From contig JAOTZA010000011.1 in NCBI GenBank assembly GCA_029861655.1, positions 1 to 22,622 on the forward strand: a stretch of 22,622 nucleotides of DNA, written 5' to 3'. This stretch comes from Acidobacteriota bacterium. GTDB lineage: Bacteria; Acidobacteriota; Thermoanaerobaculia; Multivoradales; JAHEKO01. A program made the translations under genes and the position numbers. This document shows, one piece after another, positions 7,331 to 15,298 of the stretch. Position 1 is the first letter of the stretch. Each line of letters opens with the position of its first letter. The notes beneath the pieces were generated by a model, which was not told the DNA's origin, ran no database searches, and saw nothing but the letters and a program-made list of their open reading frames with translations.

Positions 7331-7798
7331 ATGCTCCGCATGACCAAACAAGCCGACTATGGGATTGTGCTTCTGACGCGCATGGCGCTGGATCCCAAGC
7401 ACTGGTTCAACGCATCTCAGCTGGCCGATCTGGTGCAGTTGCCGTTGCCGACCGTGTCGAAGATCTTGAAGCTTCTGGCCCGGGCGAACCTGCTCGAGTC
7501 CCACCGGGGTGTCAAGGGCGGTTACTGTCTTGCCCGCCGGCCCCAGGAGGTGACGATGGCCGAGATCATCAGTGCGTTGGATGGTCCGATTGCGGTGACC
7601 GAATGCATCGACGATGCCCCTGGCGAGTGCTCGCAGGAGTCGAACTGCTCGATCCGTGAAAACTGGCAGCGCATCAATCTGGCGATTCGTTCGGCTCTGG
7701 ACGGGATCACCCTGGCGGAAATGACCCACCCGGTGACACGCGATCTCGTCACACTGGGGAGCAGCGAAGCCGAGTCGTCCGCCGAGATGGCTACATAG
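7331..7798 (+). CDS. Rrf2-family transcriptional regulator of SUF iron-sulfur assembly
   Basis: The 155-residue protein has the Rrf2 winged-helix N-terminus (MLRMTKQADYGIVLLTRMA). The recognition helix is around LPLPTVSKILKLLARANLL at 38-55, and the wing motif SHRGVKGGYCLAR at 57-69. Cys92, Cys100 and Cys106 (spacing C-x7-C-x5-C) lie in the region where IscR-like proteins bind an iron-sulfur cluster. It most resembles the 'SUF system FeS assembly regulator' group, which begins MLR(L/M)(S/T)K. The longer in-frame start at 7253 was rejected because it would begin inside the promoter and the added residues are not family-like. It lies 12 bp before sufB. Inference: the cluster-bearing form represses the palindrome at 7276-7300 when cluster supply is adequate. 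Confidence 0.93.
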   Translation: MLRMTKQADYGIVLLTRMALDPKHWFNASQLADLVQLPLPTVSKILKLLARANLLESHRGVKGGYCLARRPQEVTMAEIISALDGPIAVTECIDDAPGECSQESNCSIRENWQRINLAIRSALDGITLAEMTHPVTRDLVTLGSSEAESSAEMAT

Positions 7799-7810
7799 GA
7801 AGGGAAGAAG

Positions 7811-9274
7811 ATGGCAGAACCCATTGCGGATGTCACCGACGTCCTCGAAGAACGCGTCAATCAACAATACGAGGCCGGCTTTGTCACCGACGTCGAACAG
7901 GAGATGTTCCCACCGGGCCTCGACGAGGAGGTCATTCGCAAGCTCTCGGCCAAGAAGAACGAACCCGAGTGGATGACCGAGTGGCGGCTCGAGGCCTACC
8001 ATGGCTGGCTCGAGATGGAAGAGCCCACCTGGGCGAACATCAAGTATGAGCCGATCGACTACCAGTCGATTTCCTACTATGCCGGTCCTAAGCCGAAAGG
8101 AGACGGCCCACAGAGCCTCGACGATGTCGATCCCGAGATCTTGGCCACCTACGAGAAGCTTGGGATTCCGCTCATCGAGCAGCAGATGCTAGCCGGTGTG
8201 GCGGTCGATGCGGTGTTTGATTCGGTCTCAGTTGCTACGACCTTCAAGGAGAAGCTGGCCGAGGCCGGTGTCATTTTCTGCCCGATGTCTGAAGCGATCC
8301 AGGATCACCCCGAACTGGTCAAGAAATACCTCGGCAAGATCGTTCCACGCGGCGACAATTTCTTTGCCGCGCTCAACTCGGCGGTTTTTTCCGACGGCTC
8401 ATTTGTCTATGTCCCCAAGGGCGTACGCTGCCCGATGGAGCTGTCGACCTATTTCCGGATCAACGCCGAGAACACAGGTCAGTTCGAGCGCACGCTGATC
8501 GTAGCCGAGGAAGGCGCCTCGGTGTCGTATCTCGAGGGCTGCACGGCCCCGATGCGGGACGAGAACCAGCTGCATGCCGCGGTGGTCGAGCTGCATGCCG
8601 CCGAAGGGGCGCAGATCAAGTATTCGACGGTTCAGAACTGGTATCCCGGTGACATGGAAACCGGCAAGGGCGGAATCTACAACTTTGTCACCAAGCGGGG
8701 CATCTGCGCGGGTCGCAAGGCCAAGATCTCCTGGACCCAGGTCGAGACCGGTTCGTCGATCACCTGGAAATACCCCAGCGTGATTCTGAAGGGCGATGAC
8801 ACGGTGGGCGAGTTCTACTCGGTGGCGCTCTCCAAGGGCCGCCAGCAGGCCGACACCGGAACCAAGATGATCCATGTCGGTAGGAACACCACCTCGACCA
8901 TCGTCTCCAAGGGGATCTCGGCCGGGCACGGCCAAAACACCTATCGTGGTGCCGTCAAGATCCTCAAGGGAGCCGATGGGGCCCGCAACTTCTCGCAGTG
9001 CGACTCGATGTTGATCGGCGATCAGTGCGGAGCTCACACGTTTCCGTACATCGACGTGCAGAACCCCAACGCCCAGATGGAACACGAAGCCTCGACGTCC
9101 AAGGTGGGCGAGGATCAGCTTTTCTATTGCAACACTCGCGGCATCGAGACCGAGGATGCGGTGTCGATGATCGTAAACGGCTTCTGCAAAGAGGTCTTCA
9201 ACGAGTTGCCGATGGAGTTCGCCGTCGAGGCGCGCAAGCTCCTCGAAATAAGCCTCGAAGGCTCGGTTGGTTAA
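7811..9274 (+). CDS. sufB: Fe-S cluster assembly scaffold protein SufB
   Basis: SufB is the main scaffold subunit of the SufBC2D complex, on which sulfur and iron are combined into a nascent cluster in the cytoplasm. The 487 residues match the family length. Recognisable segments are YEAGFVTDVEQEMFPPGLDEE near the N-terminus, SWTQVETGSSITWKYP in the beta-helix, and the C-terminal DAVSMIVNGFCKEVF. Cys397 in SQCDSMLIGDQCGAHTFPY lines up, by my count from the C-terminus, with E. coli SufB Cys405, the residue tied to cluster formation. A purine-rich GGAAGGGAAGAAG precedes ATG 7811. It is the second gene of the operon. Confidence 0.98.
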   Translation: MAEPIADVTDVLEERVNQQYEAGFVTDVEQEMFPPGLDEEVIRKLSAKKNEPEWMTEWRLEAYHGWLEMEEPTWANIKYEPIDYQSISYYAGPKPKGDGPQSLDDVDPEILATYEKLGIPLIEQQMLAGVAVDAVFDSVSVATTFKEKLAEAGVIFCPMSEAIQDHPELVKKYLGKIVPRGDNFFAALNSAVFSDGSFVYVPKGVRCPMELSTYFRINAENTGQFERTLIVAEEGASVSYLEGCTAPMRDENQLHAAVVELHAAEGAQIKYSTVQNWYPGDMETGKGGIYNFVTKRGICAGRKAKISWTQVETGSSITWKYPSVILKGDDTVGEFYSVALSKGRQQADTGTKMIHVGRNTTSTIVSKGISAGHGQNTYRGAVKILKGADGARNFSQCDSMLIGDQCGAHTFPYIDVQNPNAQMEHEASTSKVGEDQLFYCNTRGIETEDAVSMIVNGFCKEVFNELPMEFAVEARKLLEISLEGSVG

Positions 9275-9341
9275 GGAGCTCGCAAGAGAAAAAACTACGC
9301 CGGGCCGACGGTGCGGCGGAATCCCAGGAAAGAGAGAGAAG

Positions 9342-10121
9342 ATGAGCATGCTCGAGATCAAGAATCTCCACGTTTCGGTGGAGGGTCAGAACATCCTGCG
9401 CGGGGTGAACCTCACGGTTAGCCCGGGTGAGGTTCACGCCATCATGGGTCCAAACGGTTCCGGGAAGTCGACTCTGGCTCAGGTCATGGCGGGTAAGGAC
9501 GAATACGAAGTCACCGAGGGACAAATTTTCTACAAAGGTGAGGACCTTGCCGAAGCGGCGCCCGAAGAACGAGCCCGGGAAGGCCTCTTCCTTGCGTTTC
9601 AATACCCGGTCGAGATCCCGGGTGTTTCCAACGTCTACTTCCTCAAGGCTGCGCTCAACGCCATTCGCAAGCATCGCGGCCAGGAGGAGATGGACGCGAT
9701 GGACTTTCTGACCTATGTGCGCGACAAGATGAAGATCGTCAAGATGGATGAAACGCTCTTGAACCGGCCGGTCAACGAAGGCTTCTCGGGTGGCGAGAAG
9801 AAGCGCAACGAGATCTTTCACATGGCGGTTCTGGACCCGACGTTGGCGGTGCTCGACGAGACCGATTCGGGTCTCGACATCGACGCCTTGAAGATCGTTG
9901 CCGACGGCGTCAACTCGCTGCGTAGCGAGAAGCGTGCATTTGTCGTGATCACCCACTACCAACGGTTGCTGAACTACATCGTGCCGGACTTTGTTCACGT
10001 GCTCGTCGACGGCAAGATCGTCCGCTCGGGTGGCAAGGAGTTGGCGCACGAGCTCGAGGAAAAGGGCTACGCCTGGTTGGAAGAGGGTCGTGCAGCCGGC
10101 GCCTCGGCTGCGACGGTCTAA
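9342..10121 (+). CDS. sufC: Fe-S cluster assembly ATPase SufC
   Basis: SufC is the ABC-type ATPase that drives shape changes in the SufBCD complex. In 259 residues all nucleotide-binding motifs are intact: Walker A GPNGSGKST at 36-44, Q-loop Gln87 in LAFQYPVEIPG, signature FSGGEKKRNE at 148-157, Walker B LAVLDETDSGLD at 168-179, and switch His205 in VITHYQRLL. No membrane segment is present, as expected for this soluble ABC protein. The ATG at 9342 is chosen because GGAAAGAGAGAAG precedes it. The in-frame ATG at 9267 overlaps sufB and adds residues foreign to the family. The 67-bp sufB-sufC gap is the longest inside the operon. Confidence 0.98.
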   Translation: MSMLEIKNLHVSVEGQNILRGVNLTVSPGEVHAIMGPNGSGKSTLAQVMAGKDEYEVTEGQIFYKGEDLAEAAPEERAREGLFLAFQYPVEIPGVSNVYFLKAALNAIRKHRGQEEMDAMDFLTYVRDKMKIVKMDETLLNRPVNEGFSGGEKKRNEIFHMAVLDPTLAVLDETDSGLDIDALKIVADGVNSLRSEKRAFVVITHYQRLLNYIVPDFVHVLVDGKIVRSGGKELAHELEEKGYAWLEEGRAAGASAATV

Positions 10122-10131
10122 GGGGGGGCGT

Positions 10132-11499
10132 ATGAGCGCAGCAATCGCAGCATCTGCTACCGAATCCCCGGCAAGAGCAACGGTGCAGGATGTCTATCGG
10201 CTCGGGTTCGAGGGCGTCGTTCGACGACGAGAGGGGCGAGAGCCCCGATCGCTGACCGCGCTTCGCGCCCAGGCCTTCGAGCGTTTCTCCCACATCGGTT
10301 TTCCGGGCAAGCGCGACGAGGAGTGGCGCTTTACCGACATCTCGCCCATCGCACGCAGCGGCTTTCGGCTCGGCGCGGAAACGCCCTCGGTGTCGGCCGA
10401 AGCGATCGAGAAGTACCGCTACTCCGGCACCCATGAGCTCGTCTTCATCAACGGTCGTTTCTCCGCCGAGCACTCACAGATCGAGGCTCTCCCCGAGGGC
10501 GTCGTGGTCGGCAGTCTCGCGGATGCGTTGGCCAACACGCCCGAGAGACTCGAGGGGCACCTGGCGCGGCACGCGAAATTTGAGATCCACCCCTTTGTCG
10601 CCCTCAACACGGCGTTGTTTGAGGATGGTGCTCTGATCCGAGTGCCCAAGGGGGTGATCGTCGACAGGCCGATCAACATCATCCACGTGGGTCGGCCCGA
10701 AGGTGAAGCGTTTGCTTGCTTTCCCCGTCACATGCTGATCGCTGAGGAGTCGAGCCAGGTGACCGTTGTCGAGCAGTACGGATCGGTCGGCGAGGGCGCC
10801 TACCTCACCTGCCCGGTGATCGAGGTCTCAACCGAAGACAACGCGGTCATCGACCACTACAAGCTGCAACGAGAATCCACGGACGCCTTTCATGTCTCGA
10901 CGTTTCAACTTCACCAGCTCCGCGATTCGAACTTCTCGTCGCACTCGATCTCCTGGGGTGGCGGGCTGGTGCGAAACGATGTCAACGCGATACTGGCCGG
11001 TGAAGGCTGTGAGTCGACCTTGAACGGTCTCTATATGGTGGAGGGCAGCCAACTGGTCGACAACCACATGCGGGTCGAACACAAGGCCGCGCACTGCGAC
11101 TCGCATGAATTGTTCAAGGGGATTCTAGAGGGTCGGGCGCGGGCGGTGTTCAACGGCAGGATCTATGTCCACAAGGGGGCGCAGAAAACCGATGCCAAGC
11201 AGACCAACCGGAACCTGCTGCTCTCGCCCACGGCGCTGTGCAACTCCCATCCACAGCTGGAGATCTTCGCCGACGACGTCAAGTGCACCCACGGCTCGAC
11301 CGTTGGCCAACTGGACGAGACGGCGGTCTTTTACCTCCGTTCTCGAGGCATCGGGGAGGAAGCGGCCAAGAGTCTTCTGACCTACGCATTTGCGGCCGAC
11401 ATCGTCGGGCGCATCAAGGTCCCCGAAGTACGCCGCGACCTGGAGGAGTTCCTGTTCCGCAGACTTCCTCGGGGCGAGGTCGTACGGCAAGCGGTATAG
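10132..11499 (+). CDS. sufD: Fe-S cluster assembly protein SufD
   Basis: SufD pairs with SufB on the SufC dimer and is a paralogue of SufB. The 455-residue protein has the typical N-terminal segment GFPGKRDEEWRFTDISPI at 56-73. It also has the beta-helix core and the C-terminal signature NSHPQLEIFADDVKCTHGST at 371-390, with His387. The end RSRGIGEEAAKSLLTYAFAADIV is also standard. The start is ATG 10132, with a run of G (10122-10128) as ribosome-binding site just 10 bp past the sufC stop. Upstream in-frame codons overlap sufC and were left out. Confidence 0.97.
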   Translation: MSAAIAASATESPARATVQDVYRLGFEGVVRRREGREPRSLTALRAQAFERFSHIGFPGKRDEEWRFTDISPIARSGFRLGAETPSVSAEAIEKYRYSGTHELVFINGRFSAEHSQIEALPEGVVVGSLADALANTPERLEGHLARHAKFEIHPFVALNTALFEDGALIRVPKGVIVDRPINIIHVGRPEGEAFACFPRHMLIAEESSQVTVVEQYGSVGEGAYLTCPVIEVSTEDNAVIDHYKLQRESTDAFHVSTFQLHQLRDSNFSSHSISWGGGLVRNDVNAILAGEGCESTLNGLYMVEGSQLVDNHMRVEHKAAHCDSHELFKGILEGRARAVFNGRIYVHKGAQKTDAKQTNRNLLLSPTALCNSHPQLEIFADDVKCTHGSTVGQLDETAVFYLRSRGIGEEAAKSLLTYAFAADIVGRIKVPEVRRDLEEFLFRRLPRGEVVRQAV

Positions 11500-11521
11500 C
11501 GATAGTCCGTTGGATTCTGCG

Positions 11522-12814
11522 ATGAGTGAGCCCGTCAAATCCCCGGCTCTGTCGAGCGAGGCCCGGCAAGAGGCGCGGGCGCCTCAGGGGGGCGCAACCC
11601 TCGATGTCGAGGCGGTCCGCCGTGATTTCCCGGCGTTGGCGCTCGCGCCTTATGGGAAGCCGCTCGTCTATCTGGATAGTGCCGCCTCGGCGCAAAAGCC
11701 CGAGGTCGTCATCGAGACCGAGGCGCGTTGCTACCGTGAGTTCTACGCCAACGTACATCGGGGCGTGCACTATCTATCGGCCAAGGCCACGGTGGCCTAC
11801 GAAGACGCGCGGCGAAAAACGGCTCGATTCATCGGCGCGCGAAACCCCAACGAAATCATCTTTGTGCGCGGCACCACCGAGGGGATCAACCTGGTGGCCT
11901 CGAGCTACGGACGCCGCCACGTGGGTGCCGGTGACGAGGTGCTCATCACCACTATGGAGCACCATTCGAACATCGTCCCCTGGCAACTTCTTTGTGAAGA
12001 GAAGGGGGCGACGCTCAAGGTTGCTCCGATCAACGATCGCGGCGAGGTCGAACTCGACGAGCTCGAAAAACTGATGGGCCAGCGGACGCGACTCTTCGCC
12101 ACGGTCCACGTCTCAAATGCGCTAGGAACGATCAACCCGGTCCGGGAGATGATCGCGCTGGCTCATGCGCGCGGAATCCCGGTACTGCTCGATGGAGCGC
12201 AGGCGGTTCCCCATATGCCCGTCGATGTCGCCGAGCTCGATTGCGAGTTCTATGTCTTTTCGGGTCACAAGGCTTTTGGCCCCTCGGGAATCGGCGCGCT
12301 CTACGGCAAGCTCGAGCTGCTCCAGGAGATGCCGCCGTATCAAGGTGGCGGTGAGATGATCCGCACCGTGAGCTTCGAGAAGACCGAGTATGCTGATCCG
12401 CCGGCGCGTTTCGAGGCCGGCACCCCCAATATTGCCGGTGCGATCGCGTTGGGTACCACGGTGGACTATCTCGAGGCGATCGGTATGGATGCCGTCTGGG
12501 CGCACGAGGAGAACCTTCTCGGCTACGGCACGGCGCTGCTCGAGAACCAGCCGGGGTTACGACTCATCGGCACGGCGCGCGAAAAAGTAGGCGTACTCTC
12601 GTTTGTGATGGACGGTGTTCACCCGCACGACATCGGCACCATCCTGGATCGCGAAGGGATTGCGGTGCGCACCGGGCATCACTGCGCCCAACCGGTGATG
12701 GATCGCTTTGGCGTACCGGCTACCGTGCGCGCTTCGCTGGCGCTCTACAACATCCGTGAAGAGCTCGATCAGTTGGCAGCGGCCCTGGCCAAGGTGCGGG
12801 AGCTATTCGCTTGA
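11522..12814 (+). CDS. sufS: Cysteine desulfurase SufS (group II)
   Basis: SufS is a pyridoxal-phosphate enzyme that takes sulfur from L-cysteine, leaving alanine, and holds it as a persulfide for transfer. Of 430 residues, Lys250 in FSGHKAFGPSG binds PLP, His147 and His148 (MEHHSN) lie near the cofactor, and Cys388 in RTGHHCAQPVM is the persulfide-forming cysteine. The short loop around that cysteine is typical of group II enzymes, which need a partner, and sufU follows at once. About 25 extra residues at the N-terminus are low in complexity. The ribosome-binding site before ATG 11522 is weak (GGATTCTGCG). Translation may depend on coupling to sufD, which ends 22 bp upstream. Confidence 0.97.
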   Translation: MSEPVKSPALSSEARQEARAPQGGATLDVEAVRRDFPALALAPYGKPLVYLDSAASAQKPEVVIETEARCYREFYANVHRGVHYLSAKATVAYEDARRKTARFIGARNPNEIIFVRGTTEGINLVASSYGRRHVGAGDEVLITTMEHHSNIVPWQLLCEEKGATLKVAPINDRGEVELDELEKLMGQRTRLFATVHVSNALGTINPVREMIALAHARGIPVLLDGAQAVPHMPVDVAELDCEFYVFSGHKAFGPSGIGALYGKLELLQEMPPYQGGGEMIRTVSFEKTEYADPPARFEAGTPNIAGAIALGTTVDYLEAIGMDAVWAHEENLLGYGTALLENQPGLRLIGTAREKVGVLSFVMDGVHPHDIGTILDREGIAVRTGHHCAQPVMDRFGVPATVRASLALYNIREELDQLAAALAKVRELFA

Positions 12815-13275
12815 TGAGTGACCTGTTAGATCTCTACCAAGAGGTCATCCTGGACCACAACAAACGGCCGCGCAATTTCGGTGCGCTCGAAAGCCCGGAT
12901 CGTGAGGCAACCGGTTACAACCCTCTCTGCGGAGACCAGCTGGTGCTCGACGTCGCCCTCGACGGCGATGGCGGCGCAATCAAGGACATCCGCTTTCGGG
13001 GCTCGGGCTGCGCCATTTCCAAGGCGTCGGCGTCGCTGATGACCGAAGCGGTCAAGGGGAAGACCATCGCCGAGAGCGAGAAGCTCTTCGAGCGGTTTCA
13101 CGAGCTCTTGACCGGCGACCCGAGCGTGCGCGGCGAAGCGGGGGCCGAACTCGGCAAGCTGGCGGTCTTCGAGGGTGTGCGTGAGTTCCCGGTGCGCGTC
13201 AAATGCGCCACTCTTGCCTGGCACACGCTCCAGGCGGCGCTCGAAAAGGCCGAGGCGCCGGCGACTACCGAGTAA
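12814..13275 (+). CDS. sufU: SufU sulfur-transfer protein (IscU/NifU-like fold)
   Basis: SufU accepts the persulfide sulfur from SufS and passes it to SufBCD. In 153 residues the zinc-binding set is complete: Cys39 and Asp41 in NPLCGD, Cys66 in GSGCAISKAS, and Cys131 in VKCATLAWHTL. The insertion around GDPSVRGEAGAELGKL, between the second and third motifs, separates SufU from IscU. Its ATG at 12814 shares a base with the sufS stop TGA, which suggests translational coupling. It is the last gene of the operon. No sufE or sufT is seen in the window. Confidence 0.96.
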   Translation: MSDLLDLYQEVILDHNKRPRNFGALESPDREATGYNPLCGDQLVLDVALDGDGGAIKDIRFRGSGCAISKASASLMTEAVKGKTIAESEKLFERFHELLTGDPSVRGEAGAELGKLAVFEGVREFPVRVKCATLAWHTLQAALEKAEAPATTE

Positions 13276-13317
13276 CTAACTTACTCAGACCACTCTTTGG
13301 ACCCAGGCGAGCTCAAG

Positions 13318-13630
13318 GCAGCCCGGTCGAATGCCCGGCTGGAAACGGCGCTCGCCGATCAGCCTTGGACGAGGTTGCTCGCGCCTCGTTGTTCGCCCGC
13401 GCGGACCAGGCATGACCTTTCAAGGCGTTCTTGTGCCCGCGGGCTCACAGCGTTCCTGCCGGTCATTCGACCGGGCTGCAGCGAGAGCTGGCCGGACAGA
13501 ATCGATCGCCGAAGCCATCAGCGGTGGCCGTCGGCGGCTTCTGTCCGAGCCGAGTCCGGCGAATAGCCCGCAGGGCGAGCGCCAAATCGCGAGCCGGCGG
13601 CTTGCGAAGGCGCGAGCACACCAGGAACTC
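13318..13630 (+). repeat. Dispersed structured intergenic repeat, copy B
   Basis: This is the second full copy of the element at 2714, in the same orientation. Its left module is bounded by an 18-bp inverted repeat: GCCCGGTCGAATGCCCGG at 13321-13338 pairs with CCGGTCATTCGACCGGGC at 13459-13476 with one mismatch. The middle holds a second inverted pair, GGACAGAA at 13494-13501 and TTCTGTCC at 13539-13546, not seen in copy A. The right module (CCAAATCGCGAGCC...GCGAGCA) matches copy A and holds a hairpin. It fills most of the 462-bp gap between sufU and the convergent M64 gene. No credible ORF lies in the gap. The remaining 13631-13737 shows only a weak CCGGCT/AGCCGG pair. Confidence 0.8.
13587..13607 (+). 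other. Hairpin inside repeat copy B
   Basis: TCGCGAGCC pairs with GGCTTGCGA across a GGC loop; eight Watson-Crick pairs and one G-T (G-U in RNA) pair form the stem. It occupies the same place as the 3007-3025 hairpin of copy A. Stem bases differ on both arms (for example GGGAGC/GCTCCC against GCGAGC/GCTTGC) while pairing is kept. Confidence 0.6.
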
Positions 13631-13737
13631 TAGGGTGTTGAGAAGAGGGACGGAGATAGAGACAGTGAGACCGGCTGATGCGGGCCATGAGCCGGGCCTC
13701 GGGAGGACAGAACCGCCGACAGAATCACTATCGGCCG

Positions 13738-15207
13738 CTACTTGATATACGAGTCGATCACCCGTTCGATTGCCTCGCTGCACACCGGGCAGAAGTGGTC
13801 CGGGTTGCGAGAGAACATGATGCAATCCGCCGCCGGTCTGTAGAGACCTTGGGCTTCGTAGCTCGCGCCTTCAAAGGCGCCGACCACGCCATAGTGCTTC
13901 TCGGCCTCGAGGATTTTCGAGGTGACCCGTTTGACCTCGGCGAAATACTCCTCCATGCGCTCCTCGGAGGCACCACCGGCGCGGAGCTCGTTGCGTTTCT
14001 TCTGAAAATCCAGAGACACACGGTCGTAGGTCTCTTGGTCCCAGGGCGTCGGAACCGGAGTCGACTCTTCGACAAGGTGTTTCCATTTGAGTTTTTCCGC
14101 CTCGAGAAGCGCCGTGATGTTGGGTTCCCAGGGCTCGGTTCCCGGCGGGTTGAATTCCTCGTACGACACTTGTGAGGTGTAATACTCGTCGCCGAGGCCG
14201 GCAAAGGCATGACCGAACTCGTGCACGATCAAATAAGGGAGCTGACCGCTTTTGGCGGCGGCTGTCGAGTAGAGGTTGTAGATGCCCCCGCCGCCGTACT
14301 TGTCGCTGTTGGCGATGAGAATCAGCGCGTCATAGGGCGCCAGTGCTGCGACCTCTCTTAGACGCTCGTTTTCGAACGTCAGCATGTAGCGCTCCAAGTC
14401 AAACGCGTTGTAGGAGAGACCCAGCGGAGTACGATTCCAGAAATCGGTGCGCGGGCGCGAAATGCCCGAGTGCTCCGATGCGATGTCGATCGCCCAGACG
14501 TTGAAGTCCTGGAGGCGCTCGGAAAAGGGCTCGAAGGCAAAGAGAGAGTCCACCACATGCCGCACGTCCATCCGGTATTGGGGTAGCTCCTCGGTGGTGT
14601 AGCCGTCCCCGAGAACCAGAAGATCGACCTTCTCCGCCGGATCGCCGTGTTCGAACACCGGCCAGAGCTCACCCCGGCGGGGGATCTGCGAGCGGTCTAC
14701 AAAGCGACTTTGTGGATCGATGGGGAGCCGGTAGATCTCGGCGAATGTGCCGTCCGCCTGTCTCTTGCTGAGCACGAGCTCCACCGGCATCTTGGGTTCA
14801 GGGAATCGCTGGGACTCGTGCAGTGAGCGCCGGAATCCCCGGCGGGCCTCTCCGGTGGTTTCCCATTCGCCATAGATCGAGGAAAAACCATGGCTGTAGA
14901 GGCGGCGTTCGCCCTCCGGCTCGAAGACCTCGAAACGGTATTTGCCGAAGCCGGTGCTTTGGTCGAGGCCGCTTCGCCGGCCCGGCCAGCTGCCTTCGAG
15001 CCGGAGTCGATGAAGACTGATGTGCTCCTCTCCGGCGATCCCCGAGTGGTAGTAGTCGAATCTCAGGGCGCGTCCAGTGAACACCTCTTCAAAAGGCGGG
15101 GAGGCCGCGGCCAGCGGAGACAAACCGAGGCACAAAACGAGGAGAATCGTTGTTGAGACTGCTGTGTTGCGGTGCTTTTGGCGTGGGGTCGAAAGAGTGG
15201 TCGACAT
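13738..15207 (-). CDS. Exported M64-family zinc metallopeptidase (IgA peptidase M64-like)
   Basis: The 489-residue protein starts with a secretion signal (a hydrophobic stretch at about residues 17-35, ending LAAASPP), so it probably works outside the cytoplasm. The zinc site is HEFGHAFAGLGDEYY at 329-343, the M64 form of HExxH. The segments VDLLVLGDGYTTEEL at 194-208, NVWAIDIASEHSGIS at 236-250 and the tail GLYRPAADCIMF...FCPVCSEAIE are also M64-like. Cys462, Cys473 and Cys476 probably form a disulfide or metal cluster. Family members are secreted endopeptidases first known for cutting IgA; here general protein digestion is likelier. ATG 15207 gives a proper signal peptide, though no clear ribosome-binding site precedes it. 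It is divergent from the M3 peptidase gene. Confidence 0.9.
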   Translation of the reverse strand: MSTTLSTPRQKHRNTAVSTTILLVLCLGLSPLAAASPPFEEVFTGRALRFDYYHSGIAGEEHISLHRLRLEGSWPGRRSGLDQSTGFGKYRFEVFEPEGERRLYSHGFSSIYGEWETTGEARRGFRRSLHESQRFPEPKMPVELVLSKRQADGTFAEIYRLPIDPQSRFVDRSQIPRRGELWPVFEHGDPAEKVDLLVLGDGYTTEELPQYRMDVRHVVDSLFAFEPFSERLQDFNVWAIDIASEHSGISRPRTDFWNRTPLGLSYNAFDLERYMLTFENERLREVAALAPYDALILIANSDKYGGGGIYNLYSTAAAKSGQLPYLIVHEFGHAFAGLGDEYYTSQVSYEEFNPPGTEPWEPNITALLEAEKLKWKHLVEESTPVPTPWDQETYDRVSLDFQKKRNELRAGGASEERMEEYFAEVKRVTSKILEAEKHYGVVGAFEGASYEAQGLYRPAADCIMFSRNPDHFCPVCSEAIERVIDSYIK

Positions 15208-15298
15208 CTGACGAAGATAGCAAACAGTGATGCGGTTGCGATAAGGTTCTGCGATTCCATCCGCCCGCACTCCAAGACTCGTTTTCGATCAGGGCATC

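Noticed and set aside
13270..13286. GAGTAA/TTACTC hairpin at the sufU stop as a terminator
   Set aside because: Only 6 bp, AT-rich, contains the stop codon and has no T-run; too weak to call.
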